DNA from: Thiotrichaceae bacterium
GTDB taxonomy: Bacteria; Pseudomonadota; Gammaproteobacteria; Beggiatoales; Beggiatoaceae
NCBI GenBank assembly: GCA_016745055.1
Contig: JADGDF010000033.1
Coordinates: 1 to 33,136, forward strand
Reading direction: 5' to 3'
Length of the DNA stretch: 33,136 bases
The position numbers and the translations under genes are program-made. How positions within the stretch are numbered: the first letter of the stretch is position 1; every line of letters starts with the position of its first letter. Below the pieces are notes generated by a model. The model had not been told where the DNA came from. It saw only the letters and a program-made list of their open reading frames with translations, and did no database searches. Positions 1 to 7,241 of the stretch are shown piece by piece.

Positions 1-278
1 ATTTACCACTTCTCATTAGCTTGTTTTCTATCTTTTGGATTGTCCTACATACATTGGATTCTGATAAGCCGTAATCTATCCCCAAATGATACTGAGTTCT
101 ATACTCTCTGAAATACGTGAGTGTCATACATAGTTGCTCTTCATAACTTAGCTTAGGTGTGTTACCCAGTCTGGTTCGAGCTCTACACATTCACCATCTC
201 TTCAAATAGTTCTTTACTTACTCCTAAATAGCGTTTAAACCTTTCATTTGATAAAACTTTCAGTTTTTCGTAATTCAT
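1..278 (-). pseudogene. IS5-family (ISL2-like) transposase, N-terminal fragment running off the left edge
   Basis: On the minus strand an ATG at 278 opens a frame reading MNYEKLKVLSNERFKRYLGV, then reaches a stop near 190. The adjacent frame continues with PKLSYEEQLCMTLTYFREYR and LGIDYGLSESNVCRTIQKIE to the window edge. This matches the helix-turn-helix N-terminus (HTH_Tnp_4) of IS5-family transposases that carry a DDE_Tnp_4 catalytic domain. The shift near 185–195 makes this copy defective unless it is a sequencing error. The catalytic DDE part is outside the window. The piece at the right edge is the C-terminal part of the same transposase type on the same strand. Confidence 0.72.
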
Positions 279-365
279 ATTGCTTTCTTATGGACTTGTT
301 TAGTTTCTATAACCACTAGTTTAACTTTTCTCCCCATTTTTTCAATACCTTATTTCGCAATAAGT

Positions 366-960
366 CTAATTTTTTGCCCGCTTTTCAAATCGGGAGAAAA
401 CTCGGCGAAACTGTTTAATCTTGTCTATAAAGCATTCAATCAGATGACGTTCTTTATAAACGTGCTTGTCATATTCACGAGGCTCTTTGCGATTAGCTTT
501 CGGTGGAATAACAGGAATAATCCCCTGTTTGCGTAATTGTTCAATCAATTTATCAGCATCATAAGCCTTATCCATCGACGCATACGTTGCTTTTAGGCCT
601 TCAATCAAAATATAGGCTTGAGTAATATCTGCGGCACCCGTAAGAATAAAGTCCAAAGGATTGCATAAAGCATCAACCATGACATGGTGTGTAGTAAACC
701 TACCTTTTGAACGACCTAATGCTTGCTCTTGAGGTTCATCCAGATGGCTTTGAGGCACACCGGCATTCGCACGTACAACTGTACCGTCTATCATAATGCT
801 TTCCATATCAGGGTCATTGGCGAGCATGCATCTGTGCCCAAATATCTTTGTCACCCCCTCTAATAAAGCCTCTGTAGACGCTGTTCCATTTACCTTTGTC
901 TTTTGGTAACAAACACCATTGAGCACCAACCACTACGGAGCTCCCACAAGGCAGCCTCTA
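366..960 (-). pseudogene. IS5-family (IS427-like) DDE transposase, degraded
   Basis: The frame 929–366 carries the DDE core of an IS5-family transposase: a first catalytic Asp in MESIMIDGTVVRAN, then QALGRSKGRFTT, a second Asp region (MDKAYDADKLIEQL) and the terminal signature PPKANRKEPREYDKHVYKER with the Glu in HLIECF. Upstream pieces are scattered over other frames: [19 protein letters not shown] just before the core, and AALWELRSG near 940–960. There are therefore at least two frameshifts. The protein also stops right after RFEKRAKN, about 20 residues short of the usual tail, and bases are missing around NAGVPQS. It is a dead element, truncated on the left beside the other IS remnant. Confidence 0.8.
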
Positions 961-1041
961 CAAAAGGCTGGCTTTTTCTGTTTTCACTATGCTTTACTCA
1001 ACCTACGTTCATTCGCAAAGCAAGAGTTCTGCTAGCATACA

Positions 1042-1163
1042 TTACCAAGCTATGAGGCTGTAAAAGAACTACCCAAATCGGTAATTTTTGGCTTGTAAGT
1101 CATTGATTTTACGTTCTCGAAAGTGCCAAAATTGGGTTCTTTTACAGCCTCATAGCTTGGTAA
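1042..1163. repeat. 122-bp palindromic repeat (MITE-like)
   Basis: The left arm (1042–1074) and right arm (1134–1163) are near-perfect inverted copies; the outer 28 bases are identical after reverse complementing. The pairing continues inward (CCCAA…TTTTTGGC against GCCAAAATTGGG) with a short indel, leaving a loop of about 30–40 bases. There is no coding capacity. The shape suggests a non-autonomous insertion element or the joined ends of a lost IS. No target-site duplication is evident. Confidence 0.75.
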
Positions 1164-1366
1164 CGAGAAAAACCTGGCTTTGTTGGGCTTCACGTTGTTC
1201 AGCCCAACCTACTGCTCAACCTAAACGTTTCACCAAACTCAAGTTTGTAGAGTTTGCGCTGCGTGTTTTTTCGGCGCGAACGCTACCTGGCTGGCTTTGG
1301 GGAGCAGCAAGTGACCCACATGTTAGCTTGTATTTAAAGATCGAGGCCCTCTTGTAACGAGAAAAT
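1164..1366. other. non-coding stretch with small hairpin
   Basis: No convincing gene is present. It holds a short perfect hairpin, GTTGGGCT (1182–1189) pairing with AGCCCAAC (1201–1208). The word GTAACGAGAAAA occurs at both ends (about 1160 and 1354). An open frame crosses it on the plus strand, but its composition is that of translated repeats rather than a protein. The 3' end of the metallo-hydrolase gene abuts it. Confidence 0.5.
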
Positions 1367-2452
1367 TTATTTTTCTTGTTCTGCTGGATACTCTATGGGC
1401 TTAGCTGTTGTCCAGCCATCTCTTTTTGGTGCGTTATATGAGGTCCTCAAATCCACCCCTTCTGTTGAAACAGCTCTTGCCCCTCTATGTATTACACTTC
1501 TAACAACTGCTTTTCGTGGATGATGTTCGTCTTGTTTTGCTGCACTAATAATTGCAGTAAACTTTTCTTCACCTTCTACTAACTGTTGTTCAAGTTGTGG
1601 CCCCAACCAAGTATCAAGAATCTCAGTAGATACGTTGCGGCGTGATCCATGATGGGGCACTTGAAATCTATCAATGCCAGGCAACTGCAAACTAATGAAT
1701 GGCGCATATTTTGCTGCCTCACTTAGCCCTGATCGCCCCGCATCTCCGGTAAGTAGAATTTTTATCTTGCAAATGCTTGCGAATTGAACCACGCTCATCT
1801 CGTTCTCAGCACTAGTATCTTCGTTAGAAAAATTTTCTTCGCCCCAAAGAGCTTTCCATAGATACATCGCTTTTTGAACGGCAGCTTCAAATATTGAATT
1901 CAATGCGGCACGTTCCTTTTCTTTGGAGACTTCTGGAGTTTTCTCCGACTCAACCACCAAATCTAAATATCGCGACTTTTTTGGTGCCATGACTGTAAAT
2001 TCTCCAATTAGTGCACCTTGAAATGGCTCATAAATTGGAATTCTTTTATCGTTTGCGATTTTTTCTAATACATCAATATTAGGATATATCTCACGTAAAC
2101 GTGTAGCTAGGTTTTCGACTGATTTAAATCGAGAAAACCGATCAATCAACTCATCAGCATACAACCATGGCCTTAACATCCATAATTCACCAACATCAAA
2201 TTCTTCGAGTACTTTCCGTAACCCGCCTGCGTGATCTCCATCAGGATGAGTTACAACAACGCGATCTACCTTGACCGGGCTGTTGTAATATTTATTTATG
2301 TGTTCAACAACAGAATCCCCTGTATATTGAAAACCGCCATCAACAGCATGGATTGCTGTTTTACCAGCCACTTGATATCGAATTGTGATTGCGTCTCCGC
2401 TTTTTGAAGACTTTATATCAAGAAAATCAATTTCAAAGTAATCACTCATCAT
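1367..2452 (-). CDS. ComEC/Rec2-like metallo-beta-lactamase-fold hydrolase
   Basis: A 361-residue soluble protein with the metal-binding signature of the MBL superfamily: HPDGDH at residues 69–74 (HxDxDH type), LLTGDAG at about 234–239 supplying the bridging Asp, and PHHGS at about 266–270. This arrangement is that of the ComEC C-terminal MBL domain and of stand-alone ComEC-like hydrolases, thought to be phosphodiesterases or nucleases. A long insert (about 150–225) separates the first and second metal motifs. There is no signal peptide, so it is probably cytoplasmic. The start overlaps the end of the membrane-protein gene upstream by 11 bases. AGGGA just before the tandem ATG ATG serves either start. 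The substrate is unknown. Coupling to a membrane protein beside mobile DNA suggests a defence or conflict role, which is inference. Confidence 0.85.
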   Translation of the reverse strand: MMSDYFEIDFLDIKSSKSGDAITIRYQVAGKTAIHAVDGGFQYTGDSVVEHINKYYNSPVKVDRVVVTHPDGDHAGGLRKVLEEFDVGELWMLRPWLYADELIDRFSRFKSVENLATRLREIYPNIDVLEKIANDKRIPIYEPFQGALIGEFTVMAPKKSRYLDLVVESEKTPEVSKEKERAALNSIFEAAVQKAMYLWKALWGEENFSNEDTSAENEMSVVQFASICKIKILLTGDAGRSGLSEAAKYAPFISLQLPGIDRFQVPHHGSRRNVSTEILDTWLGPQLEQQLVEGEEKFTAIISAAKQDEHHPRKAVVRSVIHRGARAVSTEGVDLRTSYNAPKRDGWTTAKPIEYPAEQEK

Positions 2453-2954
2453 TACTTCCCTGTGACGATTTGATAGCGTGCTTTATTCGACTTACCACGT
2501 AGGAATTTTGCTTCCTGTAAGAGTAGACAAACCCCGTAAACAACAAGATTACAATTATTAGAGTTATGTTTTCACCCATAACTGGGAATCGATCACTTAG
2601 TAACTCGGTTACTTTTACTAGCAAAAGGGAAAGAAATGTTGCGACAAATGTACGGTAGGAGTTGTTCACTTCGGAAAGTGTTTTAATCTTATCATCTTTT
2701 TTAGACGCATCTATAAAATCGGAGTAAGGTGCAGTTTCGAGAAACCTTGCTTTTCGTAATAATGGCTCGACAACTAACGAACCAATCCGGCTAACCACCA
2801 GTCCCATGAAATAGTATAAAAAAAGACCAACAACGATATCTGACTGAAGAAACCTATAATTTGTTATCTCATCTGCCAAGATGGCAAACACCACTCCTGG
2901 TAACAAGTAGTTAAAAATATTGTAAGATGAAAGCTTGCTCAAAAACTCACTCAT
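2442..2954 (-). CDS. four-helix membrane protein, partner of the MBL hydrolase
   Basis: A 170-residue protein with two hydrophobic segments near the N-terminus (about residues 14–27 and 39–60), a charged central section (about 65–100, ETAPYSDFIDASKKDDKIK) and two more membrane spans (about 103–120 and 128–146). It ends in a basic then acidic tail. I recognise no named family with certainty. The stop overlaps the start of the MBL hydrolase gene by 11 bases, so the two are very probably translationally coupled and work together. A membrane-bound sensor or effector holding the hydrolase at the inner membrane is a reasonable inference. The region upstream (2955–3110) would hold the operon promoter. 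Confidence 0.8.
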   Translation of the reverse strand: MSEFLSKLSSYNIFNYLLPGVVFAILADEITNYRFLQSDIVVGLFLYYFMGLVVSRIGSLVVEPLLRKARFLETAPYSDFIDASKKDDKIKTLSEVNNSYRTFVATFLSLLLVKVTELLSDRFPVMGENITLIIVILLFTGFVYSYRKQNSYVVSRIKHAIKSSQGSNDE

Positions 2955-3110
2955 TTGTTTCCGATTCCTTGCTTAACAAGTAGCTAACCTGTTTCTATAG
3001 TCACGGCACGTCATTTTTCGGTTATTGAAAATTGAACACTCATTTGTTGATAATGATTTTGGATAAAATAAAAACCGAATTTTGGATGGCGGTGACTATA
3101 AATGTTTAAC

Positions 3111-3189
3111 TCGTGACAACGCACCAGCGTTTTTAAAGGAGGACACCAGTGCGTCTTTTGGGCGTCACTACGCTGGTGCTTTGTCACGA
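3111..3189. repeat. 79-bp long inverted repeat between leuC and the MBL operon
   Basis: Bases 3111–3130 and 3170–3189 are inverted copies matching at 19 of 20 positions, TCGTGACAACGCACCAGCGT being the left arm. The 39-base centre has a weak inner stem (AGTGCG / CGTCACT). It lies downstream of leuC and upstream of the membrane-protein operon. It could terminate leuC transcription, but the arms are longer than an ordinary terminator and there is no clean T-run, so a REP/MITE-like element is as likely. Confidence 0.7.
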
Positions 3190-3207
3190 GGAATTTCTCG
3201 TTCCTTA

Positions 3208-4626
3208 CTAGATAACTTCTCTTACATCAACAAACTTACCAGCAATTGCCGCTGCCGCCGCCATGATAGGGCTGACTAAATGAGTTCGTCCACCTTGACC
3301 TTGACGGCCTTCAAAATTACGGTTAGACGTTGAAGCACAACGATCGCCTGGAGATAAACGATCATCATTCATGGCCAAACACATTGAACAACCCGCATTG
3401 CGCCATTCAAAACCTGCATCTTTGAAGATTTTGTCCAATCCTTCTTTTTCAGCTTGAGTTTTAACCAAACCTGAGCCTGGGACAACCATCGCTAATTTAA
3501 TATTTGCTGCAATTTTTTTCCCTTTAAGGATGCCAGCGGCTGCGCGTAAATCTTCGATACGTGAATTGGTGCAAGAACCAATAAAAATTTTGTCAACTTC
3601 AATATCTGTAATGGCTGTTCCAGCGTTAACGCCCATGTAATCTAAAGCACGTTGAATACTACCGGCTTTGGTGGAATCACTAAAATCACTAGGATTGGGC
3701 GTTTTATCCTTAACAGATAAGACCAATTCTGGGGAAGTGCCCCAGGTGATTTGAGGTTCTAATTGGCTGGCATCAATAGAAACTACGTTGTCGAATTGTG
3801 CACCCTCATCACTGTGTAAATTGCGCCAGGCTTCAACGGCTTTATCCCATATTTCATTTTTGGGGGCGTAAGTACGACCTTTGAGATAGTTGATGGTGGT
3901 ATCGTCAACGCCAATCATGCCTGCTCTAGCACCAGCTTCAATGGCCATATTACACACAGTCATTCGGCCTTCCATTGATAACGCTTGAATTGTACTGCCA
4001 CCAAATTCAATCGCACAGCCCGTACCCCCAGCAGTACCAATCTTTCCAATCACAGCTAAAATAACATCCTTCGCTGTAATGCCTTTACCCAATTCCCCGT
4101 CAACTTTAATCAACATATTTTTGGATTTTTTCTGAATTAAGCACTGAGTGGCCAAGACATGCTCAACTTCAGAAGTCCCAATGCCAAAAGCAAGTGCACC
4201 AAATGCACCATGCGTTGAAGTATGAGAGTCCCCACACACAACCGTCATGCCAGGCAAAATAGCCCCTTGTTCAGGACCGGCAACATGAACAATCCCTTGG
4301 CGAATGTCTTGAATTGGAAACTCAGTAATGCCATGTTCTTGGCAATTTTTATCCAAAGTTTCTACTTGTAAACGTGCCATAGTGTCTTCAATGTCGGCTA
4401 ACCCGTTATCTCGCGCAGTAGTGGGTACGTTATGATCGGGCACACCAAGGTTGGCATTAATTCGCCAAGGTTGGCGGTTCGCCAAACGCAATCCTTCAAA
4501 AGCCTGTGGTGACGTGACCTCGTGTAATAAATGCCGGTCAATGTATAATAACGCAGCACCACTTTGTTCATCCACATGCACAGTATGCGCATCCCATAAT
4601 TTGTCATATAAGGTTTTTGCTGACAT
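3208..4626 (-). CDS. leuC: 3-isopropylmalate dehydratase large subunit
   Basis: The 472-residue product is the large subunit of isopropylmalate isomerase, which converts 2-isopropylmalate to 3-isopropylmalate in leucine synthesis with LeuD. Family hallmarks are [20 protein letters not shown], the cluster-ligand motif [14 protein letters not shown], and [20 protein letters not shown] carrying the other two 4Fe-4S cysteines, followed by [19 protein letters not shown]. Length matches the family (about 466–472). The start [11 protein letters not shown] is chosen because it is the conserved LeuC N-terminus and has AGGA eight bases upstream; an upstream in-frame ATG at 4668 would add an unrelated leader. 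Unusually, leuD does not follow: a long inverted repeat and an accessory operon occupy that position, so the small subunit must be encoded elsewhere. Confidence 0.97.
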   Translation of the reverse strand: MSAKTLYDKLWDAHTVHVDEQSGAALLYIDRHLLHEVTSPQAFEGLRLANRQPWRINANLGVPDHNVPTTARDNGLADIEDTMARLQVETLDKNCQEHGITEFPIQDIRQGIVHVAGPEQGAILPGMTVVCGDSHTSTHGAFGALAFGIGTSEVEHVLATQCLIQKKSKNMLIKVDGELGKGITAKDVILAVIGKIGTAGGTGCAIEFGGSTIQALSMEGRMTVCNMAIEAGARAGMIGVDDTTINYLKGRTYAPKNEIWDKAVEAWRNLHSDEGAQFDNVVSIDASQLEPQITWGTSPELVLSVKDKTPNPSDFSDSTKAGSIQRALDYMGVNAGTAITDIEVDKIFIGSCTNSRIEDLRAAAGILKGKKIAANIKLAMVVPGSGLVKTQAEKEGLDKIFKDAGFEWRNAGCSMCLAMNDDRLSPGDRCASTSNRNFEGRQGQGGRTHLVSPIMAAAAAIAGKFVDVREVI

Positions 4627-4667
4627 ATAAATTTTCCTAAAAAAATGATTATCCTTGTTTAGTTGCA

Positions 4668-4673
4668 ATTATA
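4668..4673 (-). promoter_or_regulatory. -10 element of the leuC promoter
   Basis: On the minus strand the sequence reads TATAAT, a perfect sigma-70 -10 box, ending about 41 bases before the leuC start codon and implying a leader of roughly 35 bases. No strong TTGACA box is seen at the right distance. The pdxA promoter must lie in the same 97-base divergent gap. Confidence 0.45.
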
Positions 4674-4723
4674 CCATTTTTAATATACATCATTGCTTAT
4701 CATCTTTGAATTTGAGAACATTA

Positions 4724-5716
4724 ATGTCGACTATTGTACCAAAAATAGCCCTTACAGCAGGAGAACCTGCAGGAATAGGGGCTGATATTATTTTGCAATT
4801 AGCGCAACAAGCCTTACCTGCTCACCTTGTTGTGTTTGCAGCACCCGAGTTGTTAGCACAACGTGCGGAACAATTGAATATTCCAATTACATTAGAAGTG
4901 GCTGAAACTCATCAGATCCAGTTACACCAAGCGGGTAAACTTAAAATCATTCCCATTTCACTTGTCCAACCTGTAAAAACTGGGCAGCTCAATGTTGAAA
5001 ATGCAACGCACGTATTAACTATGTTAAAACGCGCTTGTCAGGCTTGCTTGGACAAAAAATTTGATGCTTTAGTTACTACACCCATTCATAAAGGAATTAT
5101 CAATGACGCAGGTTATCCGTTTACAGGACATACCGAATTTTTAGCACAACAAACAAAAACATCTCAAGTTGTCATGATGCTAGCTACTTCAAAGTTACGA
5201 GTAGCGTTGGTAACAACTCATTTACCTTTATCTCAAGTCAGTGCAGCAATTACGTTTAGAAGGCTAAAAACAAGTTTAGAGATTTTACATCAGGCGTTAC
5301 GCAGCAAATTTAGTATTGATCAGCCACATATTGCCGTGTGTGGTTTAAATCCTCATGCGGGGGAAGATGGCCATTTAGGTACTGAAGAAATAATAACAAT
5401 CATCCCCGTGCTTGATGAGTTACGACGAGCAGGTATGCGTTTAATTGGTCCACTCCCTGCAGATACCGCGTTTACACCTCAGAACCTCGCTGGTATGGAT
5501 GCAGTGTTAACCATGTATCATGATCAAGGGCTACCTGTACTCAAATCACAAGGTTTTGGAGAAGCGGTCAATATTACGTTAGGGTTGCCCATTATTCGCA
5601 CGTCAGTCGATCATGGCACAGCTTTAACACTGGCAGGAACGGGCCAAGCTAATACACATAGCCTACAAGCTGCACTCAATATGGCAATTGATATAGTAAA
5701 ACATAAGAAAAATTAA
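4724..5716 (+). CDS. pdxA: 4-hydroxythreonine-4-phosphate dehydrogenase
   Basis: The 330-residue product has the full length of PdxA (E. coli 329). PdxA oxidises 4-phosphohydroxy-L-threonine with NAD(P) in the DXP-dependent route to pyridoxal 5'-phosphate. Visible signatures are the N-terminal PKIALTAGEPAGIGADI, TTPIHKGIINDAG followed by FTGHTEFLA (metal-ligand His), GLNPHAGEDGHLGTEE (second His), MYHDQGLPVLKSQGF (third His) and TSVDHGTALTLAGTG. The start MSTIVPKIALTAGEP is chosen because it begins right at the conserved N-terminus; an earlier in-frame ATG lies inside the leuC promoter. The gene is divergent from leuC with 97 bases between start codons. In many gammaproteobacteria pdxA is next to ksgA or surA; neither is here. 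Confidence 0.96.
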   Translation: MSTIVPKIALTAGEPAGIGADIILQLAQQALPAHLVVFAAPELLAQRAEQLNIPITLEVAETHQIQLHQAGKLKIIPISLVQPVKTGQLNVENATHVLTMLKRACQACLDKKFDALVTTPIHKGIINDAGYPFTGHTEFLAQQTKTSQVVMMLATSKLRVALVTTHLPLSQVSAAITFRRLKTSLEILHQALRSKFSIDQPHIAVCGLNPHAGEDGHLGTEEIITIIPVLDELRRAGMRLIGPLPADTAFTPQNLAGMDAVLTMYHDQGLPVLKSQGFGEAVNITLGLPIIRTSVDHGTALTLAGTGQANTHSLQAALNMAIDIVKHKKN

Positions 5717-6071
5717 TATTATAAATATTAAGTTGTGGATATTTTGTTCAGATTTAGAATTTAACCTGATGGTGATCATCCCAATGCTGCTGAGATTAGC
5801 ATTATTTATGGTATGCTTGTTACTATTCCGCTTGGGAAAATGAGTATTTGAAATATTCCTTCATTGGACTAATTTTTACTTCCTTATGTAGCAACTTTAA
5901 TTAGAAAGGTTTCAAATTAAAAAAGGTGTCTTACTATGGCTAATATTACCAGGTTCTTATTATTAAAGAATGCAAGCAATATTTATCTAAACAATTGCAC
6001 AAAGTTTTAATGTACCCCATAATAATAAGAGGTCATTTTGTCTTTCAGTCTCACAAAAAAGGATAACGATT
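5717..6071. other. AT-rich intergenic stretch, no supported gene
   Basis: I see no convincing gene between pdxA and the small protein. A 20-codon frame starting at 5936 has a fair ribosome site (AAAAAAGGTG) but nothing else supports it. Frames near 5750–5850 contain a stop-broken stretch (PDGDHPNAAEISIIYG) that might be a decayed small gene; the evidence is too thin to name it. The promoter of the 65-residue gene should lie in the last 100 bases. Confidence 0.4.
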
Positions 6072-6269
6072 ATGACTGACTTAGAAGCATCTGTACTTTC
6101 TATTTTAAAAGATTTTGGGGGAGAATCTTCTGCTTTTTTAATTACAAATCCTGATAGTCCTTGGGGTAAATTAGGTGATGCTGACACACTGATGGCTGCA
6201 ATCAAGTCGTTAAAAGACCAAGGTGCAATTAATTATAATGAAGCAGATGATATTGTAAGCGTTGCTTAA
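6072..6269 (+). CDS. small hypothetical protein, 65 aa
   Basis: A compact acidic protein beginning MTDLEASVLSILKDFGGESS and ending ADDIVSVA. It has a good ribosome site (AAGGA, nine bases before ATG) and a strong terminator-like hairpin downstream, so it is very likely expressed as a single gene. The pattern of a short helix (LEASVLSILKDFG), a second helix (ADTLMAAIKSLKDQG) and a terminal strand (AINYNEADDIVSVA) is compatible with a small winged-helix fold, but I do not recognise the family. No signal peptide or membrane span. Confidence 0.7.
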   Translation: MTDLEASVLSILKDFGGESSAFLITNPDSPWGKLGDADTLMAAIKSLKDQGAINYNEADDIVSVA

Positions 6270-6348
6270 GGAAGTATTGGACCGTTTTAAGAGTTATTGT
6301 GCTTCATAAAGAATAAAAAGTAGGTGGGGAACATTTTAGCCCTATATT

Positions 6349-6386
6349 TTTTCCGCCTAAAGCGTTTCAATACTTTAGACGGAAAA
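6349..6386. terminator. bidirectional terminator
   Basis: TTTTCCGCCTAAAG (6349–6362) pairs with CTTTAGACGGAAAA (6373–6386), 13 of 14 positions, with a 10-base loop. A-rich and T-rich flanks lie on both sides. It sits between two convergent genes ending at 6269 and 6404 and would serve both. Confidence 0.7.
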
Positions 6387-6403
6387 GTAAATCAGCGTCT
6401 GAA

Positions 6404-6967
6404 TTACTGGTAAGAAGGGTCTTTCCTTTGATTATAAGTTTTGTATTTCACAGAGTACACATCCACCAGGGTAAAAGCACCCACATTTTTGATGTATAAG
6501 CTACTTCCCGTCATGGAAGCAGCAGATAAAGCATCAGCCACAGCCTCAACAAAGCTGTCCAAATTAATGTCATTTGTAGAAACATCAGCTAGCATAGTTT
6601 GCAACTCTTCTTGAGTCACATGTTCCATACTATTTGGCACCTTACCAAATTTCAATTTGTACCCATCAATCGTGCACTTATAGGTCATTCTATTATAATT
6701 TGCTTCACAGTCAGTGAGTGAAGGATTAAGATAAAAACCCACGACGACATTGACAGGTGAACTTACTGGTAATTCGGTGGGAATAGCTGCTTTATCTTCA
6801 AGTGAAACTGTTTCAATAACTTCCATTAAGGTCGCAATAAAAATTTCATGTGCTTCTGTGTTTCCAAAGTAATCATCCAAAAAGTCCTGGGAACCAATGT
6901 CATCTGCGGTTGCATAAGCGGTCATCAGGCACAATCCAATACAGAAAGTGAATAGTTTGACGTTCAT
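6404..6967 (-). CDS. secreted hypothetical protein
   Basis: A 187-residue protein with a clear Sec signal peptide (hydrophobic LFTFCIGLCLMTAYATA followed by a likely cut before DD). The mature part is acidic and mixed helix/strand, with two cysteines (in SLTDCEAN and YKCTIDGY) close enough to form a disulfide in the periplasm. I recognise no domain. Two start codons are possible, 6973 and 6967. GGGGA is only one base from the first but seven from the second, so the second (MNVKLF) is preferred. It is a single gene convergent with the 65-residue gene through a shared terminator. Confidence 0.75.
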   Translation of the reverse strand: MNVKLFTFCIGLCLMTAYATADDIGSQDFLDDYFGNTEAHEIFIATLMEVIETVSLEDKAAIPTELPVSSPVNVVVGFYLNPSLTDCEANYNRMTYKCTIDGYKLKFGKVPNSMEHVTQEELQTMLADVSTNDINLDSFVEAVADALSAASMTGSSLYIKNVGAFTLVDVYSVKYKTYNQRKDPSYQ

Positions 6968-7129
6968 TTTCATATCCCCATGATTTTATTTTGTCAGTTA
7001 AAGTATAGCGAATACCATGCCTAACTGCTACGTTTTTTATCATTAAAAAACTTACTTATTTTAGAGAATATGATTGAAACCAAAACCACTATGTACGGAA
7101 TTGATAAGTATTAGCTCATCTCAGGTTGG

Positions 7130-7148
7130 ACGGGGTTTATAACCCCGT
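7130..7148. repeat. short perfect hairpin in the 6974–7241 intergenic region
   Basis: ACGGGGTT (7130–7137) pairs perfectly with AACCCCGT (7141–7148) around a three-base loop. No T-run follows on either strand, so this is not a standard terminator. The flanks include ACGAGAAATTCCTC (7185–7198), which recurs inverted at 3186–3201. The stretch looks like repeat debris and has no gene. Confidence 0.5.
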
Positions 7149-7241
7149 TCATAACGTTTGAAAGCGGGTTACAAGATTGTCTCCACGAGAAATTCCTCAT
7201 GTTTTACCCACTGTATACGATTAATATCCAGGTGTTTTTTC

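Noticed and set aside
1088-1357. Open reading frame of 89 codons on the plus strand
   Set aside because: It starts inside the 122-bp palindrome and runs through repeat-derived sequence; no ribosome site and no protein-like pattern.
3082-3279. Open frame of 65 codons crossing the long inverted repeat
   Set aside because: Its end overlaps leuC on the opposite strand and most of it is the inverted repeat.
5748-5850. Possible decayed small gene (PDGDHPNAAEISIIYG)
   Set aside because: Interrupted by stops and too short to assign to a family.
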